This document shows positions 15,087 to 22,830 of a stretch of DNA of 25,894 nt, one piece after another; the stretch's first letter is position 1; each line of letters opens with the position of its first letter. The DNA is from JBQTIM01 sp052388135 (GTDB lineage: Bacteria; Elusimicrobiota; Elusimicrobia; FEN-1173). A program made the position numbers and the translations under genes. The notes below the pieces were generated by a model, which searched no databases, was not told the origin of the DNA, and worked only from the letters and a program-made list of their open reading frames with translations. The stretch spans positions 1-25,894 of the forward strand of contig JBQTIM010000220.1 of the NCBI GenBank assembly GCA_052388135.1, in the 5' to 3' direction.

Positions 15087-16088
15087 ATGAGCTACGCGGC
15101 TTTCTTGCGTCTCTTGAAGGCGGGGGCTTTGAGTCCTCAAGTTTCTTCCGGGGGGCCGGGCCGTTTCTGGATGGGTCTTCCGAGGCTGATCCTGGCGGCC
15201 CTGGCGATGACCCTTTCCGCTCCGGCGGAGGCGGACACTTTGGCGGTGGTGATGGACGGCCTGAAGCCCGGGTACCAAAAGGTCATACGGACCCTGGAGC
15301 GGGACCTGAGCGCGGGAAACACCATCCGCATTTACGACATAGGGGCCATCGACTTCTCCAACCCGGTGGCAAAAGGCCGTTTCCTTTCCCAGATAGCTTC
15401 CGCCGATCTGGTCGTTCCCATCGGCGACCCGGCCTCCCGCCTGATTTCCCGGGAGCTGGAAGACCTAAGGACGTTCTTCATCGCGGCGGCCGCCCTGAGC
15501 GGAGAATATCTGGGCCGGCAGCAGGTGGCCGGCATCCTGTCCTACTCTCCGGAAGAGACCGTCCGGGTCGCCAGGGTTCTCTTGCCGGAACTGAAGGTCA
15601 TCAGCGTCTTCTACACGCCCGGGTACGAAGGCGTCGTGACCCGGATGAAGTCGGCGGCGCGCGGGATGGGCTTCGCCGTGGACGCCCACCGGGTGAAATC
15701 GCGCCAGGAGGTCGGCCCGGCGATACGGACCGCGGCGGCCCGCGCCGATCTTTTTTGGATCGCCGGAGACCCCCTCCTTACGCAGGATCTCATATTCTCC
15801 TATCTCCTCCAGGAGTCGCTTAATCAGAAGAAACCGCTGGCGGTTCCCGTTCCCCACCTGGTGGAGAAGGGCGGCCTCTTCTGCACAGTCCCGGATCAGG
15901 ACAAGATCGCCCAACTCGCCTCCACGACGCTCACGAGCTTCCTTTCCCCCGGCTTCCAGCCTTCGGACCAAAATCGCGTGCAGCCGGCCCCCCGGGAGGG
16001 GTACGTTCTGATCAACCGCCGGCTGGCGGAGAAGTGGGATATCGACATTCCGCCGTCCCTTCGATTATGGGAAGGCCTATCCGATTAG
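15087..16088 (+). CDS. ABC-type substrate-binding protein, PF04392-like
   Basis: This 333-residue periplasmic protein is predicted to bind a small ligand. After an N-terminal stretch of about 28 residues come a hydrophobic signal segment (MGLPRLILAALAMTLSAPAEA) and then the mature domain beginning DTLAVVMDGLKPGYQ. Two alpha/beta lobes are visible: DLVVPIGDPAS with VAGILSYSPEE, and KVISVFYTPGYEG with DLFWIAGDPLL. This pattern is typical of the ABC_sub_bind family (TrpX-like), as far as I can judge. GGAGG sits just before the ATG at 15087; an internal ATG at residue 29 would give a more usual signal peptide. No ABC permease or ATPase lies nearby, so it may present ligand to the kinase encoded next. 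The ligand is unknown. Confidence 0.78.
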   Translation: MSYAAFLRLLKAGALSPQVSSGGPGRFWMGLPRLILAALAMTLSAPAEADTLAVVMDGLKPGYQKVIRTLERDLSAGNTIRIYDIGAIDFSNPVAKGRFLSQIASADLVVPIGDPASRLISRELEDLRTFFIAAAALSGEYLGRQQVAGILSYSPEETVRVARVLLPELKVISVFYTPGYEGVVTRMKSAARGMGFAVDAHRVKSRQEVGPAIRTAAARADLFWIAGDPLLTQDLIFSYLLQESLNQKKPLAVPVPHLVEKGGLFCTVPDQDKIAQLASTTLTSFLSPGFQPSDQNRVQPAPREGYVLINRRLAEKWDIDIPPSLRLWEGLSD

Positions 16089-16183
16089 GCTTTCTTAAAA
16101 GGGGAGACGGTATCTCTTCCGGACACCTTCGGGATAAGGAAGCATCCCCGGAAGTCCGGGTGCAACCCGGGCTCCCGGCCGCC

Positions 16184-17533
16184 ATGGACATCCGGTTATG
16201 GTCGCGCTTTACCCAGGGCATCATGGCGGTCTTGGTGGCCTCCGGCCTCCTGGTGGGAGGGCTGCTGACCTGGGCGTCCATCTGGAGTGAGAAGAAAGAG
16301 GTCGAGAGGTCTCTCTCGCTGCGCGGCAAAGCCCTGGTGCGGGCGCTGGGCCGGGCCGCTTTCGTGCCCCTGGTCCTGGAAGACGCCGGGGCCCTTGATC
16401 CCCTCGTGGAAGGGTTCATGGGCGAGCCCGACGTCGTCTACGCCGCCATCTACACGGCGCAGGGCGAGTCGCTTTCCTCAAGGCCGCGCGGCGCCGATCT
16501 GCCTCCGGCCCCGGCGGGACAGCCGGTTTCCCCCGGCGTTTCTGAAAGACGGGTGTCCGGCCCCGGCCGCCCCACCATCCAGGACCTTATCCTTCCCCTG
16601 CGCTACGGATCCGCGCCGACCGATCCTTCGGACGGGAAAGAACTTCTGGGGTACGCCCGCATCGGCCTGACGCACGAACGGATCGATCGACAGATCCGCG
16701 TCGCGGTCCGGAACAACGTGGCCCTGTGCTTGGCGCTCATGTCGGCGGCCTTTTTAACGGGCGCTTCCCTCATTCGGAGGATGACCCGCCGGATGCGGGG
16801 GCTCATGGAGCAAGCGCAGATGTCGGCCGCCCTCCAGCGCGCCAACAAGGAGCTGGAAGCCTTTTCCTATTCGGTTTCCCACGACCTCCGCGCGCCGCTG
16901 CGCTCCATCGACGGGTTCAGCCACGCGCTGCTGGAAGACTGCTCGGCGCAGTTGGACGAACCCGGCAAAGACCACCTCCGCCGCATAAGGGCGGCGTGCA
17001 CCCGCATGGGGCAATTGATAGACGATCTCCTGGCCCTTTCCCGGGTCATCCGGCAGGACATGCGCTGGGACACCGTGGACCTGGCGGCGCTGGCGCGATC
17101 GGCGGCCGGCCAACTGGAACGGGCCGAGCCGGGCCGCCGCGTGGGTTTCGTCGCGCCCGAAACGGCCAAAGCGCGAGGAGACGCCGGTCTCCTCCGCATC
17201 GTTCTGGAGAACCTGCTGGGCAACGCCTGGAAGTTCACGGGCCGCCGGCCCGACCCCCGGGTGGAGTTCGGCGAAACGGAAAAGGACGGCCGCCGCGCTT
17301 TCTTCGTGCGCGACAACGGCGCCGGCTTCGACATGGCCTACGCCGGCAAGCTCTTCGGCCCCTTCCAGAGACTGCACGACGACTCCGAGTTCCCCGGCAC
17401 GGGCATCGGCCTGGCCACCGTCCGGCGCATCGTGGAGCGCCACGGCGGCCGCGTGTGGGCCGAAAGCGCCGTCGACCGGGGCGCCGTCTTCTATTTCACC
17501 CTGCCCCGCAAGGAACCCGCCCGGTCCGCCTGA
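16184..17533 (+). CDS. Membrane sensor histidine kinase
   Basis: A 449-residue two-component sensor. A transmembrane helix (about 12-33) and a second (about 179-197) enclose a periplasmic domain of roughly 145 residues, CHASE8/Cache-like in its ALDPLVEGFMGEPDVVYAAI region. The kinase core follows with almost no HAMP. The phospho-acceptor is H233 in SVSHDLRAPLRSIDGF, of the type seen in phytochrome-like kinases. The ATPase has N-box ENLLGNAWKF (342-351), G1 DNGAGF (377-382), the F-box around FGPFQRLH and G2 GTGIGL (405-410). The start is uncertain: ATG 16184 lacks a good Shine-Dalgarno, and GTG 16160 or codons as far back as 16034 are open. No response regulator is encoded in the window. Confidence 0.88.
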   Translation: MDIRLWSRFTQGIMAVLVASGLLVGGLLTWASIWSEKKEVERSLSLRGKALVRALGRAAFVPLVLEDAGALDPLVEGFMGEPDVVYAAIYTAQGESLSSRPRGADLPPAPAGQPVSPGVSERRVSGPGRPTIQDLILPLRYGSAPTDPSDGKELLGYARIGLTHERIDRQIRVAVRNNVALCLALMSAAFLTGASLIRRMTRRMRGLMEQAQMSAALQRANKELEAFSYSVSHDLRAPLRSIDGFSHALLEDCSAQLDEPGKDHLRRIRAACTRMGQLIDDLLALSRVIRQDMRWDTVDLAALARSAAGQLERAEPGRRVGFVAPETAKARGDAGLLRIVLENLLGNAWKFTGRRPDPRVEFGETEKDGRRAFFVRDNGAGFDMAYAGKLFGPFQRLHDDSEFPGTGIGLATVRRIVERHGGRVWAESAVDRGAVFYFTLPRKEPARSA

Positions 17534-17555
17534 CCTTTTTTCCCGCCGTTGCCGC

Positions 17556-17584
17556 TGGACGACCTCCCGCCAGTAAGATATACT
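17556..17584 (+). promoter_or_regulatory. Promoter of the gmk operon
   Basis: TGGACG (17556-17561), a 17-base spacer and TATACT (17579-17584). This puts transcription start near 17591, leaving only about 19 bases before the gmk ATG, where no Shine-Dalgarno is seen. It would drive gmk, rpoZ and probably the genes beyond. Confidence 0.55.
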
Positions 17585-17609
17585 CTCTTCAATTTCCTTC
17601 TCATCCCAA

Positions 17610-18239
17610 ATGTCCACCGGCCTGCCGCTCGTCGTCTCCGCTCCTTCGGGAGCGGGTAAGTCCACGCTTTGCCGGGCGCTTCTTGAAAAACGCCCGGGCA
17701 TGCACTACGCCGTCTCGTGCACCACGCGGCGGCCGCGGCCGGGAGAGACGGACGGCAAGGACTATTATTTCATCGACGAGCCGGAGTTCCAGGAGAAGAT
17801 CGCCCGCGGGGAATTCCTGGAATGGGCGAAGGTGTACGACCACCACTACGGAACGCCGCTGGAGCACATCCTCGCGCCGCTGCGCGAGGGCCGGGACGTT
17901 CTGCTGGATTTGGACACGCAGGGCGCCATGGCGGTGAAAGCGAAAATCCCCGGCGCCGTTTGCGTCTTCATCTGCCCGCCCGATTGGGCCTCCCTGGAGC
18001 GCCGCCTGCGGGGCCGCGGGCAGGACGACGAGCAGGCCATGGCCAGGCGCCTGGCCGGCGTGCAGAAGGAGATCGCGTCCCTGAAGTTTTACGATTACCT
18101 GGTGGTCAACGCCAACGCCAAGGAAAAAGAAGCCGTGGAAGACCTGCTGGCCATTTTGCGCGCCGAGCACCGGCGCATCGGCCGCGTGTCCCGGGAGCTG
18201 GAAGAGCTGGAAACCGGCCTCCTGCGGCGAACGACTTGA
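17610..18239 (+). CDS. gmk: Guanylate kinase
   Basis: Gmk phosphorylates GMP to GDP with ATP. The 209-residue protein has the P-loop APSGAGKS (11-18), the GMP-binding stretch SCTTRRPRPGETDGKDYYFI, the DLDTQGA segment and the lid region RLRGRGQDDE. A C-terminal tail of some 20 Arg/Glu-rich residues follows. The leader before the ATG is short and has no ribosome binding site. The neighbour rpoZ is the usual partner of gmk in bacteria. Confidence 0.96.
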   Translation: MSTGLPLVVSAPSGAGKSTLCRALLEKRPGMHYAVSCTTRRPRPGETDGKDYYFIDEPEFQEKIARGEFLEWAKVYDHHYGTPLEHILAPLREGRDVLLDLDTQGAMAVKAKIPGAVCVFICPPDWASLERRLRGRGQDDEQAMARRLAGVQKEIASLKFYDYLVVNANAKEKEAVEDLLAILRAEHRRIGRVSRELEELETGLLRRTT

Positions 18240-18262
18240 AATCTGAAACGAGGAGCCCCCAC

Positions 18263-18616
18263 ATGCCCGCCCATGAACCCAAACCCGAAGTGTCCCTGCC
18301 CCAGCTCCTGCTGGAGCGATCCCGCGACAAATACCGCCTGGTGCCCCTGGCCATGCGCTGGGCCCTGGAGGTCAAGCGCCGCGATCAGAACGCCGCTCCC
18401 ATTCAGGACGTGATGAACCAAGCCCTGCACGAAATCCTCTCCGGGAAAGTGTCCCTGGAGGAGATCGAGAAGCTTCCTCCGCCGGTTAAAATGGAGGAAC
18501 CCAAGCCCGTGGTCGAGGAGATCAAGCCCGCGCCGGAAGAGATCGGGGAAGACGAGGCCGGCGGCGGCAAGAAATCCAAAGGCGAAAAGGCCGAGAAGAA
18601 GAAATCGGACAAATAG
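18263..18616 (+). CDS. rpoZ: RNA polymerase omega subunit
   Basis: A 117-residue small protein starting at ATG 18263 with GAGGAG eight bases upstream, 23 bases after gmk. The core SRDKYRLVPLAMRWALEVKR (20-39) followed by PIQDVMNQALHEILSGKV matches the omega fold that assists RNA polymerase assembly. From residue 71 on it is low complexity: Pro/Glu/Lys-rich, ending in EKAEKKKSDK. That is longer and more charged than most omegas, which are usually 70-100 residues. Gene order supports the call. Confidence 0.88.
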   Translation: MPAHEPKPEVSLPQLLLERSRDKYRLVPLAMRWALEVKRRDQNAAPIQDVMNQALHEILSGKVSLEEIEKLPPPVKMEEPKPVVEEIKPAPEEIGEDEAGGGKKSKGEKAEKKKSDK

Positions 18617-18666
18617 CTCCGGCGGCGCCCGAGCCTCCGCGCCGGCCTGCGCCCGGACTTTAAGAT

Positions 18667-19239
18667 ATGCCTGCTGTTTCCCTGAAAGGCCGCGAAATCG
18701 TCCTGGGAGTGTCGGGCAGCATCGCGGCCTACAAATCCGCGGAACTGGTCCGGCGTTTCCAAGACGCCGGCGCGGGCGTGACCTGCGTTCTCACGCCTTC
18801 CGCGGCGCGGTTCATCACCCCTCTCACGCTTTCCGCCCTCAGCGGACGCCCCGCCCGCCAAGACGTCTTGGACGCTTCCGTCTGGGACATGGCGCACCTG
18901 TCCCTGGCCAAGGACGCCGACGCCGTCGTGGCGGCGCCCTGCACGGCCGACCTGCTGTCTGAACTGGCCGCCGGCCGCGCCAACACCCTGTTGGCCGCCC
19001 TGGTTCTGGCCGCCAAGATCCCGGTCTTCCTCGCCCCCGCCATGCACGAACCCATGTGGACCCACCCCGCCACGCAAAAGAACGTCAAGGCCTGCTCCTC
19101 TTACGGCTACACTCTCATCGGGCCCGCGCGCGGACCGCTGGCGTCCGGCGGGTCCGGCTGGGGCCGCATGGAAGAACCCGTCCGCATCGTCGCCGCCGTG
19201 GCCAAGGCCCTGGCGGCCGGCGCGAAGGGCAGGCCGTGA
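18667..19239 (+). CDS. coaC: Phosphopantothenoylcysteine decarboxylase (stand-alone CoaC)
   Basis: CoaC is an FMN enzyme that decarboxylates 4'-phosphopantothenoylcysteine in coenzyme A synthesis. The 190-residue protein has the flavin-binding start GVSGSIAAYKSAELVRR, H77 in MAHLSL and the flavoprotein-like AAPCTADLL. Two expected residues differ. The PxMNxxMW motif reads PAMHEPMW (His127 for Asn), and the lid usually read LACGDxGxGRM is LASGGSGWGRM (Ser160 for Cys). Actinobacterial CoaBC proteins share the His variant, so activity is likely kept. It is separate from coaB, whereas most bacteria fuse the two. Confidence 0.88.
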   Translation: MPAVSLKGREIVLGVSGSIAAYKSAELVRRFQDAGAGVTCVLTPSAARFITPLTLSALSGRPARQDVLDASVWDMAHLSLAKDADAVVAAPCTADLLSELAAGRANTLLAALVLAAKIPVFLAPAMHEPMWTHPATQKNVKACSSYGYTLIGPARGPLASGGSGWGRMEEPVRIVAAVAKALAAGAKGRP

Positions 19240-19328
19240 GCCCTCGCCGGGCGCGCCCGCGTACAGAAGGCACCACCGAGGGCGAAACCGGGACGCCGGC
19301 GGAAACCTTCCGAACTCAGGCTTAAATT

Positions 19329-20012
19329 TTGGCTTTTGAAAACCGGTCCCGGCCGGCGCCCGCGGCCCGCCCCCTGCAGAACAAGAAAATCGTCGTCACC
19401 GCGGGGCCCACGCGCGAGGCCCTGGACCCTGTCCGGTTCCTCACCAACGCCTCCTCCGGCCGCATGGGCTACGCGCTGGCGGCCGAGGCGCGGCGGCGCG
19501 GAGCCCGCGTCGTCCTCATTTCCGGGCCCACGGCCCTGCGTCCGCCGCGCGGCGCGCGCGTTGTCCGCGTGGTGTCCGCCGCCGACATGGAGCGGGCCGC
19601 CCTGAAACACGCTTCCGGAGCCGCGGCCGTCGTCGCCGCCGCCGCCGTGGCGGACTGGCGCCCCGCCCATTACTCCGCCCGCAAACTTAAAAAAACGCGC
19701 GCCGCCGGCGCGGTCCTGCGCCTCCGCCGCAACCCCGACATACTTCTGGCCCTGGTCCGCCGGCGCGGAGCGGAAACGTTTCCCCGCCTGGCCGGCTTCG
19801 CCCTGGAAACCGAAAATATGCTGAGGAACGCCGCGCGCAAAATGCGCGAGAAATCCCTGGACCTCATCGTGGCCAATTCCCCCTCCGCCCTGGACGGCGG
19901 TCGGGCCGAGATTTTTCTTCTGCGCCCGGGCCGCGGCGCCGTGAAATTGCGGGGAACGAAGCCGGCCTTGGCGAAAAGAATTGTTTCCGCTCTGGAGGAG
20001 GTCCTGGCGTGA
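19329..20012 (+). CDS. coaB: Phosphopantothenate-cysteine ligase (stand-alone CoaB)
   Basis: CoaB joins 4'-phosphopantothenate to cysteine with CTP, the step before CoaC. The 227-residue protein has VVTAGPTREALDPVRFLTN (22-40), SSGRMGYALA (42-51), the AAVADWRP segment, a KLKK motif that corresponds to the KIKK catalytic loop, and NPDILL. The start is taken as TTG at 19329, with only a weak site upstream. A TAA lies two codons earlier in the same frame and an 89-base gap separates it from coaC, so this is a real split and not a sequencing frameshift at one base. Its TGA overlaps the next gene's GTG. Confidence 0.88.
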   Translation: MAFENRSRPAPAARPLQNKKIVVTAGPTREALDPVRFLTNASSGRMGYALAAEARRRGARVVLISGPTALRPPRGARVVRVVSAADMERAALKHASGAAAVVAAAAVADWRPAHYSARKLKKTRAAGAVLRLRRNPDILLALVRRRGAETFPRLAGFALETENMLRNAARKMREKSLDLIVANSPSALDGGRAEIFLLRPGRGAVKLRGTKPALAKRIVSALEEVLA

Positions 20013-20830
20013 GCCGCGAGGAGCTTCTGTCCATCGTGTCGGATTTAAAAAGGGTCGTGGAATCCTCCGGCTTCTCCGGCGTGTCGGCTTGGAAAGCGCC
20101 CGCGCCGCCGTCCGGCCCGCTTCCTCGGATCCCCGGGGCCGTGCCGTCGGGCAGCCTGCCGGCCACCGTTTCTCCCCCGCCGCCCGTTGCCGCGGCCGAC
20201 GGCGGCGCCGCTTTGGAGGCCCTGCGCCTGACGGACATCGGCGACTGCCGGCGGTGCCCTCTGTCCGCCTCCCGCACGAAAATCGTCTTCGGCGTGGGCA
20301 ATCCAAAAGCCAGGGTCATGCTGGTGGGCGAAGGTCCCGGCGCCGTGGAGGACCGGGAAGGCGAGCCCTTCGTGGGGCCGGCCGGCCAGCTTCTCGACAA
20401 GATGCTGGCCGCCGTGAACCTTTCGCGCAAGCCGGCGGAGCCGCCCGAGCGCTGGGTCTACATCGCCAACATCGTCAAGTGCCGGGCCATGGCCGATCCG
20501 TCCCAGCCGGAGAAATGGGGCAACGACCGCGCGCCCTCGCCCTCGGAAATCGCCGAGTGCCTTCCTTTCCTTAAGAAGCAGGTCGCCCTGATCCGTCCCA
20601 AGGTGATCGTGGCCATGGGCAACACCGCGGCCAAAACTTTGCTCGCCACGGACCGCGGCATCACGTCCCTCCGCGGCCGCTGGCAGACCTTCTCGCCCGA
20701 CGGCGTTTTCACCGCGAGGCTTCTGCCCACCTACCATCCCTCCGCCCTCCTGCGGAACCCCGCCTTGAAGAAAGACGCCTGGGAGGACATGAAGCTTCTC
20801 CGGGCCGCGCTGGACGAACGCCCCTCATGA
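20009..20830 (+). CDS. Family 4 uracil-DNA glycosylase (Fe-S)
   Basis: Removes uracil from DNA, starting base-excision repair. The 273-residue protein has four cysteines fit for a 4Fe-4S cluster (C80, C83, C158, C184). Motif A is GEGPGAVEDREGEPFVGPAG (108-127) and the C-terminal motif is HPSALLR (243-249), as in family 4 UDGs such as Thermus UDGa. The first 65 or so residues are a Pro/Ala-rich linker with a short helix, common in this family. The GTG start (20009) overlaps the coaB stop and has GGAGGAGG eight bases upstream. Its own TGA overlaps the priA ATG, so the three genes are coupled. Confidence 0.93.
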   Translation: MSREELLSIVSDLKRVVESSGFSGVSAWKAPAPPSGPLPRIPGAVPSGSLPATVSPPPPVAAADGGAALEALRLTDIGDCRRCPLSASRTKIVFGVGNPKARVMLVGEGPGAVEDREGEPFVGPAGQLLDKMLAAVNLSRKPAEPPERWVYIANIVKCRAMADPSQPEKWGNDRAPSPSEIAECLPFLKKQVALIRPKVIVAMGNTAAKTLLATDRGITSLRGRWQTFSPDGVFTARLLPTYHPSALLRNPALKKDAWEDMKLLRAALDERPS

Positions 20831-22830
20831 CGGAACAGGCCGAAACCGCCTCCGCCGTGGCGGAGGTGGTTTTTCCCGTGCCCGTGGACCACGGGTTCGA
20901 CTACCTCGTTCCCCCCGCTTTGGCGCAAAGCCTCCGGCCCGGCCATCGTGTGGCGGCGCCTTTCGGCTCGCGCGGCCTCCAGACCGGCGTGGTGACGGCC
21001 GTGAAGCGGCGGTCGCCGGAAGACAAAAGCCCTTTCCTGAAAACCCTGCACTCCGTCCTGGACGACCGGCCGGCCTTGGACGAGCGGGACCTCGGCCTCG
21101 CCCGCTGGCTGGCCGACACCTACATGTCCTCCATCGGGGAGGCGGTCTTTTGCGTCCTTCCCATCGGCAAAAACGCCGGCCCCAAACGGGAGACGTCGCC
21201 CGCTCCGGCGGAACCGACTCCCCCGTCGGCGGCGCCCGTCCTCACGCCGGACCAGGAGGCGGCCTGCGCCCGCATCGTGCCCGCCGCGCGGGCCGGCGGC
21301 TTTCACGCCTTCCTCCTCTTCGGCGTGGCGGCCGCGGGCAAGACGGAAGTTTATCTGCGGGCCGCGGCCGCCGCGCTGGCGGAAGGCCGCTCGGTGCTTT
21401 ACCTCGTCCCGGAGATCGGCCTCACGCCCCAGACGGAGCACGTCCTGCGCGGACGCTTCGGGGACCTCGTGGACGTCTGGCACAGCGAAATGTCCCGCGG
21501 CGAGCGCTGGCGCGTGTGGGACCGCGCCCTCCGCGGGCGGGGGCGGCTCGTCCTGGGCCCGCGTTCGGCCCTTTTCCTGCCCCTGCAAAACCTGGGTCTC
21601 ATCGTCGTGGACGAAGAGCACGACCCCAGCTACAAGGAAGAGACGCGCCCCGCCTATCACGCCCGGGACGCGGCTTTGGAAAAAGCCCGGCTGGCCGGAG
21701 CCGCCGCCGTTCTGGGCAGCGCCACGCCGTCCCTGGAAACCTACAAGCGCGCCCTGGACGGCGGCCTCGAGCTCGTGGAGATGGGCCGCCGCGTGGAGGA
21801 CCGGCCCTTCCCCTCCATCCACATCGTGGACACGGCCCGCGCCGGCGGCCGCCTGCTCTCCGAGCCCCTGGCGCAGGCCGTGATCGACGCCCTGGCGCGG
21901 AAGGAACAAAGCCTGCTTTTCCTCAACCGCCGGGGCTTCTTCACCTACGTGACCTGCCCGTCCTGCGGATGGGAAGCCCGCTGTCCCTCCTGCGGCGTGA
22001 GCCTGGTCTACCACAAGTCCGACCGGGACGAGCTGCGCTGCCACTACTGCTTCCACCGCGCGGCGCCGCCGGAAAAATGCCCCGACTGCGGCTCCCCGGC
22101 GGTGAAACTGAAAGGCCGCGGCACCCAGCGCGTGGAAGAAGAGCTGAAAACGTGGTTCCCGGGCGCCCGCGCGCTCCGCTGGGACCGCGACACCACGCGC
22201 CGCCGCGGCGCCCACGGCCGCGCCTTTGAGTCCGTGCGGGCCGAGGACGTGGACATCGTGGTGGGGACGCAGATGATCACTCAAGGGCTGGACTTTCCCC
22301 GCGTCACCGTGGTGGGCGTGCTCGACGCGGACCAGCCCCTCCGCTTTCCCGACTTCCGCGCCGCCGAGCGCGCCTTCCAGCTTTTGGCCCAGGTGTCGGG
22401 CCGCGCCGGGCGCGGCGAAAGGCCGGGCTCGGTCTACGTCCAAACGCGCCACGCCGGCCATTACGCCCTGCAGGCCGCGGCCGCCTTCGACTACAGGGCC
22501 TTCGCGGAGGAGGAACTCCGCTTCCGCCGCGAAATGAGCTATCCTCCCTTCGTGCGCCTCGCGCAAATCCTGCTGAGCGGAAAGGACGCCGCCGCCGTGG
22601 AAAAAGCCGCGGTCCAACTCATGGAGTACCTCGAGCGCCCTCCGCTCGAGAACGCGGAGACCCTGGGCCCGGCCCCGGCCTTCCGCCCTCCCAAGGCCGG
22701 CAACGTCCAATGGCAGGTCATGGTGAAGTTCCCTCCCGGAAACGCCGCCGGCGTTTTCGCCCGCCTCAAGGCGTACCGCCCCCCGCGCTCCGTGGCCGCC
22801 GCCGTCCGCGTGGACCCGGAGGACCTGTGA
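20827..22830 (+). CDS. priA: Primosomal protein PriA, replication restart helicase
   Basis: PriA reloads the replicative helicase at collapsed forks. The 667-residue protein has an N-terminal DNA-binding region (1-110), Walker A GVAAAGKT (166-173, where GVTGSGKT is usual), DEEH (262-265), eight zinc-binding cysteines (377, 380, 386, 389, 405, 408, 418, 421), the GTQMITQGLDFP helicase motif and the QVSGRAGRGERPG motif VI. The Walker A alanines leave the G-x4-GKT pattern intact. The ATG overlaps the udg stop (ATGA). Confidence 0.96.
   Translation: MTEQAETASAVAEVVFPVPVDHGFDYLVPPALAQSLRPGHRVAAPFGSRGLQTGVVTAVKRRSPEDKSPFLKTLHSVLDDRPALDERDLGLARWLADTYMSSIGEAVFCVLPIGKNAGPKRETSPAPAEPTPPSAAPVLTPDQEAACARIVPAARAGGFHAFLLFGVAAAGKTEVYLRAAAAALAEGRSVLYLVPEIGLTPQTEHVLRGRFGDLVDVWHSEMSRGERWRVWDRALRGRGRLVLGPRSALFLPLQNLGLIVVDEEHDPSYKEETRPAYHARDAALEKARLAGAAAVLGSATPSLETYKRALDGGLELVEMGRRVEDRPFPSIHIVDTARAGGRLLSEPLAQAVIDALARKEQSLLFLNRRGFFTYVTCPSCGWEARCPSCGVSLVYHKSDRDELRCHYCFHRAAPPEKCPDCGSPAVKLKGRGTQRVEEELKTWFPGARALRWDRDTTRRRGAHGRAFESVRAEDVDIVVGTQMITQGLDFPRVTVVGVLDADQPLRFPDFRAAERAFQLLAQVSGRAGRGERPGSVYVQTRHAGHYALQAAAAFDYRAFAEEELRFRREMSYPPFVRLAQILLSGKDAAAVEKAAVQLMEYLERPPLENAETLGPAPAFRPPKAGNVQWQVMVKFPPGNAAGVFARLKAYRPPRSVAAAVRVDPEDL

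Noticed and set aside
19056..19325. A plus-strand frame spanning the coaC-coaB gap
   Set aside because: It overlaps coaC in another frame, is Arg-rich, ends at the TAA before coaB and shows no domain; a coaB N-terminus is not encoded there.
20731..22710. A 659-codon minus-strand frame opposite priA
   Set aside because: PriA motifs on the plus strand are complete; the antisense product is compositionally odd and has no start context.
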